NCBI GenBank assembly: GCA_021442155.1
Contig: CM038221.1
Location: 149,907,601 to 149,971,600, forward strand
Source of the DNA: Cymbidium sinense
Lineage: Eukaryota > Streptophyta > Magnoliopsida > Asparagales > Orchidaceae
Length of the DNA stretch: 64,000 nt
Direction of reading: 5' to 3'
Below the pieces are notes generated by a model. The model was given only the letters and a program-made list of their open reading frames with translations, did not search any database and was not told the DNA's origin. The translations under genes and the position numbers were made by a program. This document shows positions 49,330-62,600 of this stretch, one piece after another; position 1 is the stretch's first letter; every line of letters starts with the position of its first letter.

Positions 49330-50160
49330 CTAATCCATGATTGCATCCACCCTATTGTTCCATAGCTTTTTGAAGTATTCTGACATGTGCTTAGACCATG
49401 TATAAGGAATCAAACCTTCTTTGCAAGATTAAGAACACCAGGTGAATACCAATCAAAAGGTAATTCCATTAATTCTTTATATGAATCATCCTCAAGTTCT
49501 ACATCAACTTCTGGACTTGAGGATGATGATCCCAATAGGAATCTTTTTGGCTTCATATCAATGGAAGACTTAAGGTGCTTTCTTAACTACTAAACCTTCA
49601 GATTTTTGAGATGAAAGTGAGATTAGAGCTAAGGTTCCTAACTGCTGCCTGATAGTTTTACATACACTTGATTTGAATACTTTGCTTTGTCTGGAGGCAC
49701 GGTCTTCATCTATCCACTGAAAGTGTCACCTCCAATGAAACCCAGAGGGGTTGGTCGGTATGCTAATCACATTAGACTCATCCTCGATGGATTCCAAGTC
49801 TATGTGAATAGTAGGGTACTGTGAACTGGAACATAACCCCTATTGGATGCCAACCGGGGTCTTCCACTGAACCTCTATGCCGCTTTTGCCCTACCAGTGG
49901 AGGTCGTCATCTACCCACATGTACATATGATGGAATGAACTATGGGTGGAATGTGATATGTGGCTTTACTTCTTCTTCAACGTCCTTTTTTCGTCCACTT
50001 GAACTTTCATTTCTCGTTTCTCTTTCTTTTCTTTTGCATTTTCTTTTTTTTTTCATTTTCTTTTGCATTTGAATTTTGACCACGTTCACAAGAAAATATG
50101 TTTTGAGGAAGATAGTAGATCGTATCCTCATATATCCCAACCTTTCTGATTGAAAATAAC
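49330..50160 (-). pseudogene. E3 protease-RT linker, Lys-rich
   Basis: Near 50095-49985 the sense strand carries a Lys/Arg/Glu-rich tract (MKKKRKCKRKERETRNESSS in one frame). It is preceded by the GIYEDTIYYLPQ-like block near 50130 and followed by KPHITFHP and a shortened Arg/Gly patch near 49930-49850. A Ser-rich part (49500-49540) resembles GSSSSS of E2. Reading frame changes across the Lys tract. Conserved in place in all copies; role unknown. Confidence 0.6.
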
Positions 50161-50162
50161 TT

Positions 50163-50535
50163 TTAATCTCCTTTGACATAATATTCAATCCCATCCTTTC
50201 TGAACTTGATGCACTGATGGAGGGAAGATGGAATCATCTTGTTCTGATGTATCCAAGGCCTACCAAGCAAAGTAGTGAATGAAGTATTAAAATCAATGAT
50301 ATAGAACTTGGCTTTAGTCTTCCATTCACCTATCTCCAAAGGTAACACTATGGAACCTAAAGCCCTCACGCCTTATTCATTGAATCCTCTCAACATCATC
50401 CGATCTCCTCGGAGTGTGGAGATGTCAATCCTCAAATAGGCAAGGGTCTTTAGACTCATAATGTTCATCGATGCACCTAGATCAATAAGAACCCTAGAAA
50501 GTCTGAATCTGCCCATGTCCACTGTAATGTAGAGG
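50163..50535 (-). pseudogene. E3 aspartic protease
   Basis: The active-site block reads VLIDLGASMNIMSLKTLAYL near 50505-50445. The second half, in the open piece 50369-50163, reads ALGSIVLPLEIGEWKTKAKF, then FYIIDFNTSFTTLLGRPWIH and HQCIKFRKDG. A TAA separates the two (near 50372-50374). Active site DLGA, as in E1 and E2. It would process Gag-Pol. Confidence 0.88.
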
Positions 50536-52280
50536 GGACGGTTGTGCTCCATGTCCCCTGGAAGAAGATCTTCATATGAAAGTGACTCCTTGGGCTTCTC
50601 TGGAATAATGTGCCTCCTTCAATAGCAATCATGTAAGCTAAGCATATCTCTGAATCAAGGAGAGCCTTGATTAATGATTCCCTCATCTCTTTAGATAAGA
50701 TAACGACATCATATATGCTTAATATAGATGGAAACTTTCTTACGTGAAAGAGGACATTGTAATCTACTCTAGGTTGATCCTCCACAAGCATATCCAAGGG
50801 TGGAGCATTCTATGGAGGGGCTTCTCAATCATCTGAGGGCTACTCTAGGAGGTAGAACCTTGCCACTACGGAGGTTGACTTTGGTGATCTCTTGTGGCAA
50901 GTTAGTGGAAGGTTCTACCTACTTGTTAGGCTCACCTACAGCTTCTCCTATGGGACCCTCAGAATCAAATAATTCCAAGTCTATCTCAAGAGGAGAACTC
51001 ATAGTATTCAGAGAAGGAAAGTCAAACTATGATTCAGAAAGAGGAAGATTGGAGTTGTTATAATTATTATTTATACTTGAAGAGTTTTCTAAAAGAATAA
51101 AGTTAGACAACCCATCAGAAGTGACACGGATATAATTCAAACTAGCTTTATTCCTTGATTTCTTAGGTTTTGAAGGATGTACATGGTAGTAGTCAAGTAA
51201 AGTAAGTGGGGTAAGAGATTTGATGCCCTCATTCACCGATACAAGATGTCTACTAGAGGAAGAGCTAGCTAAAGTAGAGGTGCTTGCAGATGTAGTAGCT
51301 ATTATTATGGACTGGAGACTAGACTCGGTTGGTGGTCATGCTACATGGCTATCCCTGGGGCAGTCGCTACTCGCTATTGAGCTCCCCTTTCCTAAGTTGT
51401 CTGACAACTTGCAAACCTTCCTTGATGTTGGAGGTTTGAGCTGCCTCAGGCACCTGTAAGGAAAGTTTCCTGATTTTGGACACAATCTTCTTAGAGGTAT
51501 GAAATAAAGAGATATCCCAACCTTCTTTGGTTTTAGAAGGATCGTAGGTATCCTCAAGGATTACCATAATGGAATTGGATTATTCCATAAGGTATTCCTT
51601 CGGGATAACTATGGGGCCTGTCTTGAAGTATGCTCAAGCTAGTCCTTGAATATAAAGCAATCCTCCAAAACATGACCTAGCAGTGTGCAAATCATTACTC
51701 TTGCCCACTTCCTCCACCTTCTAAGTTCAGTAGCTGGAAATCAGGTTTCTTTAAGAGATTTTTAAAGAATTTTCTCATTACCTCCCTCTTAAATGAATAT
51801 GGTTTGTTTAGTTTATTCATAAGAGTAGGTGGACCGTAGCTACCTGGCGGTGGGTATGTGTACCACTACTACTATGGATATGGCTGAGGAGGAGGCTATG
51901 AAGGCCATGGAGGTTGCGTGGGTCTGAGTGGTAGAGGAGGTGGAGATGCTATGGAGCATGAGGTCTCATACTTCTCTCTGTCGCTGCTTCCCTTTCTACC
52001 ACTGCTACTTCCCTTTCTTCTTATAAGCTGTCTATGGCTTTGGCTTTGTTGATTGATCCAGAAAAGGCAACTATTTGGCTTCTCCTTGTAAGCTAGCCGC
52101 CTTGTTGATTAGCTTCTCAAATATTTTGATGGTGAAATATTTGAGCATGAAGGCGACTAAGCCATGAATATTCTTATGCAGAATCTCAATGGCATATTGT
52201 TTAGACAACTACAGTTCGCATTTAATGCTTAAATTATGACATCTGAGAATATAATCAATTAGGGACTCACCATGGTGTTA
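50535..52280 (-). pseudogene. E3 gag C-terminal part and gag-protease linker
   Basis: In sense order: a Pro/Gly/Tyr-rich patch (51960-51830) with stops; a knuckle-like block equivalent to GHILEDCFTF near 51650-51690, now degraded; an open piece 51567-51367 (TKEGWDISLFHTSKKIVSK); a Ser/Asn/Leu-rich piece 51236-51027 (GIKSLTPLTLLDYYHV); and the pre-protease piece 50797-50600 with VEDQPRVDYNVLFHVRKFPS and SKEMRESLIKALLDSE. The same order is seen in E1 and E2. No enzyme domain. Confidence 0.7.
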
Positions 52281-54386
52281 TTGAGCCACAATAAGATTGC
52301 CTATAGTCACCCTTCGCTGAGCTCCAACAAACCTCTTAATAAAGAGCTGCTCCAACTCGGCAAAAGTCTTGATTGAACTATTAGGGAGTTCAATATACCA
52401 ATTGAAGGCTATGCTTGCTAAGCTACTGACAAAGAGATAGAAGAGTAAAGCATCACCACCACCGACGTTGCAACAACTAGCCCTGAAATGCACTATGTGC
52501 TGCCTTGGGTTCCTTCTGCCATCAAAACTCTTAAAAAAATGTGGCACAAAACCCTTAGGATACTGGATGGCATCAAATTCCTCTAGGAAGGGTCTACCTT
52601 TTAGAGCTGATGATCCTTCTTGGGCTTGAGCCAATTCTTCTCTCACTTGCTACCAACCATGGTTTTGATGTCCTTTTCCCATATGGATGCACTATCCACT
52701 ACCTTCCTATACAAACTAGTGCTGCCTTGCTCTACTGGAGGTAAAGTCTTGGCTGGATCCAAGACATGCAACAACTCAGGCTGACTAGTCTATAGTAGGA
52801 TGAACTACCGAGGCTTAGTTCTGAAGTGCTAAAATGAGTGCTAGAAAATCCTCAAGCTACTTCCCATCCTATCTATTTGTTCATCCTTTTACTTTATTTG
52901 CTGACGGAGGTGTTGGGTTGAGTAGGCTGTGTCTTCTTGCTCGGCCACATCACCTTCCAAAGTCTACTGATCATGGAGGAGGGATCCCATGGTATCTACC
53001 ATGTGAATTCCCGCTGAATCCTCTAACAGATTATCCTCATTAAGATCAAAGATGATCTTCTCATCCTCTAAATATACTTGGCATATCCTAAGATCTTCTA
53101 ATTATCCAATAGATACTGAGCTATAATGTCATCTAGGGATCAGTCTGACTGAACATGTATGAAAGATCGAGGTTGACTGGTACTAGGACCATTGTCATGA
53201 ACTTATATGCATCTAACCTCTGAGAGCTAACTTGTGAGGGCTACACTAGAAGAGAGATGCTCTCTATCAGGATCTGTGGAGTAGTACTCCTAGGAGGATC
53301 TATGGCCATGGGGATGACTCTCTCCTTCACTCGCTACTATATCCATAGCGTGGTGGTGGTGATGGATGAACCATGATACTCGAGGTCGCCATTCCTTCCT
53401 CACCAACTAGGGTAAGGTCGCAGAGAGCGACCTCACAAGAGGGGTGGATGGAACGAGATCTCTTGGTCAGATCACCAAGGTTCTCTTCTCTCGATGGCCT
53501 TCATGGCCTTGGAATGTAGATGGAACATGTACATGAGATGGTGGACATGGTAAAAGTGTGGTGGAGGCACCACCGACTCTCCAAGAGGATCTCCTCTCTA
53601 TGATGGGTAGTCCACAGATACTATCAAGATGATCGACGTGTAGTGCCACCGGGAAAGTCCACAAGTGAGGTCGACTATCGCATCTCACTCCCACCAATGA
53701 TATGAACTAATGTACAAACCTCTCTGGCCCTCTCCTACCTAATTTTTCTACCCACGTTGTGGGGGATAATTGATCTTAAATCAAATTGAGCCCTGTGACA
53801 TCATCCATGCTCTACTCGAGAAGACCACCGCACAACTCCTCCTCCCACCGATAGGAGCCCCAAAATGAACTGGGTGGAGGTGAAAAAATCCTCCTAACAT
53901 TCTCTCTATAAAATCCAGAGAGGGGGTGGAACCTATTCCCTGTAATGAGAGGAGACACTACTCTAGGTGACTCCTCCATGGGCAAAAGCCTCCAACTCCC
54001 CGCTATGTGATGATACGCTGATTGATCAGCTTATTTATGGAGTCCCAGAACAGCAAGGGAACTAGACCCAATCTCAAAAGAGGAGACAATCCTGAATCGG
54101 GAGCCTTCCTCGAAGGTGCCAATGAGTGGGTGCTAGCCATTGAGGTAGGGAACAACTAGGCACTGGGCGCCATCAAGCATGGGAACTACCACGCCCTCTT
54201 AGTGAGGAAATCTTTGAATTAGATGGTAACTCAACCCGGATGAACGGCTCCTGCCCGATCACCATGCTCTGCTAACTATCATGAGGGTGGTCCCCTCACA
54301 TGTAATCCCCCCTCAAAGCCTCGGCCAAAGTGGATGAGGTGAGCATAGTCAGATTGTGGGAGGTCATAATCCAAGGCCAAATCCAT
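52278..54386 (-). pseudogene. E3 gag N-terminal region and capsid-like domain
   Basis: Start proposed at the ATG on 54386-54384 (MDLALDYD), because the same MDLALD start follows the hairpin leader in E1. The first 1.7 kb is diverged and broken. The retrotransposon gag domain is well kept in the open piece 52646-52278, with EFDAIQYPKGFVPHFFKSFD, NPRQHIVHFRASCCNVGGGD, SLASIAFNWYIELP and KTFAELEQLFIKRF. These are hallmark Tat-type gag blocks. Gag would assemble particles and bind RNA. What the N-terminal part does, or whether it was a separate ORF as in Ogre elements, cannot be told. Confidence 0.85.
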
Positions 54387-54529
54387 CCCATGAGGAAATG
54401 TGAAGACATACGGTGTCCATTAAACTGCATTTGATCAATGACTAAAAAATTGACTGAAAGTTTGCAATGTTGAAAAATAATTTTGAATCAGATTTCTATT
54501 TTGTTGATTTTTTTAAATTTGATTTAGGA

Positions 54530-55775
54530 TTTGAACCCACACTCAACAACTTGAAAGTGTTAAGTGGGGCTCAAATGAATTTAGATGAGAGATTTTGAAA
54601 TTGATTGGAAAGGGGATTTCTTGAATGCAGAATCCATTTTTCAACAAATTTGTGTAAAATGGGTTCATAAATTTTGGAGTTTGATGCTTCCATAGGTTCA
54701 TATTTGAATTTGATTTTTGATTGTTTGGAGATCGTTTATCTAACAAATTTGAGTATGTTAAAGTAAAGGGTCAATTGATTTTATTTTTGATTTGAGATTT
54801 TGGAATTTACACACTTAGCAAATTTAAGTATGTTAGGTGAGGTGTTTGAAAACAATTTCTTTTCTTGTTTGTTTGTTTGTAGATCATGTGAATTTTGAGA
54901 ATGGAATCTTCACTTAGCAAATTTGGGTATGCTAAATGGAGAATCCAAATGTATTTTATTTTTGAAGATTTTTCAAAATAGGATTCTTGGAAAATTTAGG
55001 TATGCTAAGAAAATCCAAATGTGTTTTATTTTTGATGATTTTTGAAAAAGAGGATTCTTAGCAAATTTAGGTATGCTATGGAAATCCAAATGTATTTTTG
55101 ATTTTGATGATTTTTGAAAAGAGGATTCTTAGCAAATTTAGGTATGCTAAGGAAATCCAAATGTGTTTTTGTTTTGATGATTTTGAAAAGAGGATTCTTA
55201 GCAAATTTACGTATGCTAAGGGAATCCAAATTTGTTTAATGGTTTTGTGATTTTGATTTTGAAAAGTGTATCTTCACTTAGAAAATTTGGGTATGCTATG
55301 TGAAAGATCTAAGTGTTATTTGAATTTTGAAAAGACGATTTTTATTTAGCAAATTTGGGTAAGCTAAATAAAAGATCCAAATGTTGTTTAGATTTTGAAA
55401 TGAGGATTTTATTTAGAAATTGGGTATGCTAAATGAAAGTTCCACATGTTGTTTGGATTTTGAAAAGATGATCATTGGTTTTGTTTTGAAAATGAAATCT
55501 TCATTCAAGAAATTGAATGAAGATATTCATTTATGTTTTTTTTTTGAAAACATGATTTTGAATTTTATTTTGAAAATGAAATCTTCATCAAAATGAATTG
55601 AGTGAAGATGATCATTTGTACTTTTTGGAAAATGTGATTGTTGATTTTTATTTTTAAAAATGAAATCTTCATTCAATAAATTGAATGAAGATATTGATTT
55701 GTGCTTTTGAAAATATGATTTTGATTTTATTTTGAAATGATCCTACATATAACAATCATGAAAATTTGTTAGATG
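54530..55775 (-). repeat. E3 leader: array of covarying hairpins
   Basis: About 13 inverted repeats between PBS and gag with the same loop type as in E1 but partly different stems. Four copies at about 54985, 55052, 55123 and 55193 have an outer stem of GGATT/AATCC around CTTAGCA/TGCTAAG, a stem not used in E1. Others read TTATTTAGCA/AGCTAAATAA near 55342, and TTCATTCAATAAATTGAATGAA-like stems, with shorter loops, near 55670. Array length is 1.25 kb against 1.8 kb in E1. Non-coding. Confidence 0.8.
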
Positions 55776-56150
55776 AGGGTGATTTATGAAAATCTTTTGT
55801 GCAAATATTTTACCATGAGTAAAAAAGTGCTTTTTGTAAATTGATGTTTTATAAAAGACTTATTTTTCTTTATTTTTGGAATGAACCTTTCCTTACCATA
55901 GAAATGGTAAGGAGGAAGTCTTTAGTTATTTCTTTTTATTAAATTTTTATTTTCACCTATTGGGAACCCAACAGGTTTTAAGACCTTCATGGAATGAAGT
56001 CCTAAAACCTAAAGGATGTTGGCTAGCTTAGCTTAAGGATGAAATAAACTAAGTGCCAATAAAAGAAAGATAGTCTTGGACTTATACAAAGTACAAAATC
56101 CACTATCGATACTTGGAGACAATGATCATTTACTAAAGATTGAGAGAGGA

Positions 56151-56170
56151 ACCTTCTAGCAGAGTCGCCA
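56151..56170 (-). other. E3 primer-binding site (tRNA-Arg type)
   Basis: The minus strand reads TGGCGACTCTGCTAGAAGGT. The first 13 bases match the Tat/Ogre consensus TGGCGACTCyrCT. It sits 10 bases from the LTR terminus after a T-rich spacer, the same spacing as in E1. It marks the junction of 5' LTR and leader. Confidence 0.88.
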
Positions 56171-57699
56171 AAAAAATCTATGGTGAATTATTTCTACCTT
56201 CATTCTTTTGAAAAGAATAAATGAAACAAAAATATGATATCTCTTGTTGGACACCATAGATCCAAATGAGGGTCTTATTGAGGAAATGTACTATCTCGAA
56301 AGATAGAATCAACCATAATGACCTAATCACCTGAATAAGGACTCCTAAGGATTATGGGTCTTCGTATGTACCATAGATTCTTCCCATACTTTACATGGAA
56401 AAGTAAAGAAGGGTTTATTTTAAATCGGTTAAGTTCCCTATGGAGGCAAGCCCCATAGTTAATTACATCCTTAGGAATATTCATTATTAAAGTAAATGAT
56501 CATTGTATCCAAAGATTACAAAGATAGGACTATCAATCAATTGGTTTATTTTTAGAAGATTAAGTGGGATTGATCAAGAGGAGGGAGTTATTATCAAAGC
56601 CAAAGGAAGATAAGTAAGGGATTCTTAGGTTACTAGGAGGCCCAGTAAGCATCCCAAACTATTCTATGGCTAAGATTTATAATTTTTTGAAATTGAGGGG
56701 AATTATTTATTTGAGTTGAATTTTTATTAGAAATCTAAAGCTTACAATTCCATAACACAAGGTCATGGAAATGCCTAAGAGGTGAGGATTTATGCTCGTA
56801 GCATACAAATGGAAGTAGCAACCTCTAAACCTAAATCTAGAGGGGCGACAAAGCACCTAAATCTAAGGCAAAAAATGGGTATTTAGTTTACCTCCAAAAG
56901 AGGATAAACCACCGACTATTTGGACTTACAATCGGGGTGGTGCCAACTAACTCCTCCTAGATTTTAAATACATGTAGGCAAGTCATATGCTTTTGCAAGA
57001 TACTAATTGTTGTTTATTTTAGAAAGAAACTAAGTCCTTAAACACACTCCTAAGAGACTAGATCATGTAAGGCATGATTAATGACTTAAATCTAATATAA
57101 ATTTTATTATGTTTTATTTTCATTTTGGATAATCAATTTGACACAGGATTATAGGATTGATATGCCTATTGCATGAGAAATTAGATTATGGGCCAAAATC
57201 AGTAAGAAAGGAGGTGTGTTTCCACCATGGCTCTCAAAGGTCAAGCCAAGCTCTCTTGCAAAGGTGGAAGCCCTCCAAATCAAGACTGAAATAATATGCT
57301 TTTTATACATGATGTGAGAAAGAAAATACAACATCCAACTAAGGGGTTGCTAATTCTTTTATCTTGATTTGTAACTTAGGCTTTATGTGAGGTTATGAGT
57401 TATTTATTTTTAGTTTTGAGTTGATTAATTGGATTGAAAATTTATTTTCCTAATAGCCTAATCGTCACCCAGGCCATACATCAAAATAAGGAAGAAATTA
57501 GGAAAACATGCCATCTTAGTGCATAAGCTAAATAAACATCAATCAATTTATAAAGCTAGCACAAAAGAATAAAAGGCCATTTATGGTCGGGCTCCACCGC
57601 ACAAACCTGAAAATAAATTGGGTAGCCAAGCTCTACCCTTATACAACCTAGATTATAAATGAATTAATTACAATCAAGAAGGAATTCATGTTATGCGGG

Positions 57700-57772
57700 T
57701 CTTCATTCTTCTTCATTTCTCCTTCTTCTTTCTTCTTTCTTCTTTCTTCTTTTTTCTTTTGGTTGGTTGGAA
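57700..57772 (-). repeat. E3 right LTR pyrimidine run
   Basis: Plus-strand CTT/TTC repeats, the longest of the three runs at this LTR position. Same place as 17385-17465 and 37305-37362. Confidence 0.7.
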
Positions 57773-60700
57773 TGTGGATAATCCAAAGGCTTCATATGGT
57801 ACATAAGACATAGTCTTATAATCAATGTTCATCCTAATACCCCATAACAATCATTCCAAATCCTAACTTCAAAATTACATTAAAAAGGGAAAGTAAATAT
57901 AACTAAAACCTATAAAATAGAGATTAGCTAAACAAGCCACACAATCCCAAGCATGTACATGAATAAATTAGACTTAGAACCCCACACATGGATAACCAAG
58001 TCCACATGGCCTATTTTGGATTATGCTTAGGGGTATAAGCAACGCACAAAAAAGATTTATTTTTTATTACAACCTTTAAGCACAATCTCACAAAAAGATA
58101 ATGGTTAGACTAAGATTGCCCTACCATTTAGTCTACGCACATACACCCTAACATCCAGACTAAAATATCACATCATAAAATAAAAGCAAACATCAAACCA
58201 TGCACTGCCCTAATATAGGACTAGAAATGGTGACTTAGCCTAATGTGTGTGCCATTTAAGGTTTGTGTGGTATGTCTTAGTTAGGCTTTAAGGTTTAGAT
58301 TTTCTAAGTATGAAAATATTCAACTTAGAGGGTGGTTTCATTTAAGTGGCTTAGTTGATTTGGTTGGTTTTACTTGATGATTTGATTTTGTTTGAATGAA
58401 CTTATAGTTAATTACTAAGTTGTAAAGAGAAGAAAATAGAAGAGAACTTCTCTTTCCTCTGTACCTTAAGTAATTTCTAAGATAGATTCATTAATGACTT
58501 TTGTTTAGTGAATATTTTATTATGTGCTTAAATTAATCCTTTATTTAGATAGACTCTAAACAAACCTATTCAAAGAGAAGGCATTTTAAGATCAAGTAAA
58601 GTGAATTACTATCACAAAACACACAACATTTTATTTCATTCCAACATGTGTAACATGCATATGGATGAATCCTAAGCATATCTATTCATGCAAATGGAAA
58701 TGTTTAGCACACCTTAATGATGAATGCTAAGGGATATTACTTAAGAAAATTTGGATGTTTCATGATGCATGATTTAGTTAAGTAGGAAAAGAGATTCACT
58801 TATCCATTTTCATATGCACATTTACAAGTATGAAAGACATAAGTGAGTATGGTGCCATTATTTTCTACACCAGGGGTGTAAGGTACAAGACCTACTTGAG
58901 GCTACTTAAAGCTTCGCAACCCCGGGGTGTCCAGACTAATATACCCCTTTTCTTAAATACATGTGCATGTACACAAAGAAATGCATGGAAAGAGAATCAT
59001 TCAAAAAAGTTTATGTTTGTTTATTTTGACTTGATTGTTCAGTTTACATGTGTGATGTGGAGTTCCTTCTTAAGTCATGGCATTAGAGTGTATAGGAATG
59101 GATTTAAACAAGTGTTATGCCCTTTTCAAATGGACTATACACTTTGTAAATCTATACAAACCTATGTTAAGGAGGAGAAGGAAATCACATAACACATTTT
59201 ATGCTATTCACATGCAAGTTTATAAGTATTTATAAGGAGCATACTTTTTATTTGTAATGTTTGATTTATAATTTTTGAAAATTTTTTTGGGTTTAGTAGT
59301 GATAATAGTCATTGATATTCTTACTTTAGACAAAACATGCAATTTGACATAAAGGAAACATTTCATTTTAATTTGATTTTTCAAAAGACATGAATGCATG
59401 ATTTTCATATTACATACACATTTATCATGCTTGGAAAGAAATAAAGTGATGTAAGCATGTAATTCTATTCACCTTAATTAATTCTTAAAGACAATCCTAT
59501 GGAATATGATTATTCAAAGTAAATCAAAGTTGGTTTAAGAAAATTTTGATTTTGTTTTGAGTTTGATTTGAATTTAGGAAATGTTAGAATTTTGTTGGTC
59601 TTAACCCATCTCACATGTGTATGTTGTTTTAGTTTAATTTTAGAGCCATTAGATTGATTTTTATATTTTATTTAAGTTCAGGTGTATATTAAGTCCATTA
59701 ATTATGCCTTACCTACACCACTTTAACATATTTAACCAAATAATTATGAGCAATGTATGACATAAAAAATAAGGAATTTAAATCAGCAATGCACCTAAGT
59801 AAGAAAGGGACCTAATGCATTTGGCTCACAATTAATGATTAATTATGCTAAAGGGTTTAATTTATGTACTTTCATAACCCATCCCACACATATGGGTTAG
59901 ATTTGATTTTCTTAAGCTACTTAGGTTATTGAACACCTAAGAATCTACCCAAGAAGGAAATGATTTAAATTTAGATTGATTTGATTTTAAAATTTTGATG
60001 GATTAAGCCATTTAATTAAGTGATTAAACTATTTAATTAATTTGCACCTTAATAAGATTTTTATCCAAATGAAATAAACTTAGGGGAAAAGAAATGAGAG
60101 AGGGCTCCTAATCTCATTCCCTAAGTTCATTTACTATTCTAAGGTGATTAACAAACTTAATTAATGAATTATCACTATTTAAAAGGTTAATTAATCATTT
60201 AATTAATTATGAGAGTAATTAGAGTGAATCAAGCTTACCCTAATTGAACCATTAATAAATTCAAGAAAATTAGGGAGGTAGAACTCATCCCACTAAACAT
60301 ACCTAAGCAGTTTGGAATTAATCAATGGAATAATTAGGGAGTAATTAACATAATTACATTCCTAATAAAACCTAAATTGCATAAAATTTACTGTTTAAAA
60401 TCAATTAAACTTAATTTTAAGTTATTCCTCTTTAAAATATCTTAAAATTCATTTGAGTTTGTATTTTTCTAATTTTCTACATTTAGTTATGTATTTTTGA
60501 AGATTTTATTATTAAAAATTAATTAAATTGACTAATTATATAACTAATCCCGTCAAACGCGGACCATGATGCGCCCGTGGCACATGGGATTAGTTATTTA
60601 AGTTATCATATTAGTTCCGCCGTGCTACACACTTTCCTTAGACCATGTTCAAAGATGGACAAGATCAAGCTCGGTTAAAGGGATTAAAACATAGATCTAA

Positions 60701-61353
60701 TGTGGATTAATCAGTATCGTCCATCCAAAACATGCGGGATGGAGGTCCATGATTCATCCCTAAGCTCGCCTAAGGAAGAGGGCAACCGTCCATCCCTTAA
60801 GGCTTGATTCAAGCTTGATCAAGCTTTGATTGAGCTGTAATTGAATCCACACCATCAACATACAAGGAGCAAGACCTCCAATGGTTGAATTTACTTGGGA
60901 TGACACTTTCTTTCACAAAGGACCAAAGAAATCAACTTTTAGGCTTGATTTTGATCCATACCTTGACAAAGGCTATCACCGATGCTCCCAACCATCAAGG
61001 TAGCTTTGTCTAGTGGAGACGAAGCCCTGTTGAAGGTTTGAGAGCTTCAGGTTGAGTAGATCCTCCAATTGGCCAAAGTCCTCCTCAAAGGCTTGCTTTG
61101 GTCTAGCTCACCTCTTACCTTGGAAGCTTGGAAGAAGCTTTGATCAACTGATTGGATCCTCTGACAAGAGAACCGATTGAAATTGAGTGATGGATGAGTT
61201 TGAATTTTCTTTGAGCTCCCCTATTTTCAGCTTGAAGAAATCGAGAATGGAGATTTCAAAGTAGGTGGAAGAATCTTGAAGGAGCTTGGGAATGCTTGCT
61301 CTGGCTTCCTATGCTTCAATAGAATGTTAGTCTCTACAAATGAAATGAAATTA

Positions 61354-61370
61354 GGGGGAGTATATCTCCC
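61354..61370 (-). promoter_or_regulatory. E3 right LTR: GC-rich dyad around TATAT
   Basis: GGGGGAG TATAT CTCCC. The right arm is shortened by substitutions compared with E1. In this 5' LTR the element would lie 2.4 kb from the LTR start. A core promoter role is inferred from the TATA-like centre and conservation only. Confidence 0.35.
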
Positions 61371-61829
61371 AAAATGATCGGATGACCATGCTTGCATATG
61401 CCATTTTCATCAAATAGATCCCATGGAATGAGTTGGTTAGGCAGTTTTTCTGTAGCATGTGATTTGATTTTGGCCTTGGAATGAAGTGGTGAAGCTCCCA
61501 TGTGCTTGAAATGAGTGGATGAGTGATCTCATGTGGAGAATTTCCAAGTGGAGGGTTAGTTTTGGCCTTGGGTTAGGTTTGGCTGACCCAAATCCATTGG
61601 GTCATGTGCACCACACTCACTAGTGTCCACTTGGTCAACTAAGAGGGTGTCAAGTGGCCATGAAAAGGATATGACGAAACCCCAAGTGGAATTGGCCATA
61701 GGTTACCCTTGACCTAGGGTAAAATGTCATTTGGCTTTGATTTAGTTTAGAGATTTAGAATAGTTTGAAATTAGGTTGGGCCAAATTTCAAAGAATTTGG
61801 AGTTGATTTGATGTCATTCGGCTCATGTT

Positions 61830-62600
61830 GACCTATTTAGGTCAAAATGGGTCAAGTTGACCAATTGGTCAAATTGGATCAAACCAAGGGTTGGGTCAAG
61901 TTCATACGATTTGAAATATGTTGGCATCATTGGGTTTGTTCAATTTGGTTTTGGTTCATTTGATTTCATTTAGGTCAAATGAGTCAAGTTGACCAATTTG
62001 ACCCATTTGATCAAATTGGGTTACGTCATGGGTTGGTTTAGGTTTGGTTGGTCATTTAAAAAATGTTGTAAGCTTTTGTTTCAATCAATTTTGGTTTGGT
62101 TTGATTTTCGCTCAATTTGACCTTTTAGGTCAAGTTGGATTCATGGTTAATTGGGCTTGGTTGAGTCTGTTGACCAATTGAGGCGTTGGTCAAGTTCAAT
62201 AAGTGGTTTAGAATGAATTTGACCCATTGGTTGCAATCAATTTGGCTTAGATCAAGATTTGACACATTTTGACTTTTTAGGTCAAGTTGGGTCAACTTGG
62301 GTCAAGTGGCCAATTTGGCTAGGTTAGGCTCAAACGATGACTTGGTCAAGTTTAAACATTGATCATGAATTAGTTTTGATCAATGATTTCAATCAATTTG
62401 GCCTATGATGGATTTTGCTAAGTGTTGACTTGGTCAACCCTTAGGTTTGACTTGGTGTGACCCAATTTGGGTGATTGATCATCTTATGATGGTCATTGAT
62501 CACAATGTGAGGCTTAGGTGGTTAGTTCAATCCAATTTGGGTAGGATTAGCATTTGACTCAAAAGGGGTACTTTAGGTTACTTTGGGTCAAGTGAGCCTA
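61830..62600 (-). promoter_or_regulatory. E3 right LTR: TTGACC/GGTCAA array
   Basis: Same array, for example several hexamers within 61829-61875 and 61971-62000. In this 5' LTR it would sit upstream of the element's own transcription start. Enhancer function not shown. Confidence 0.4.
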
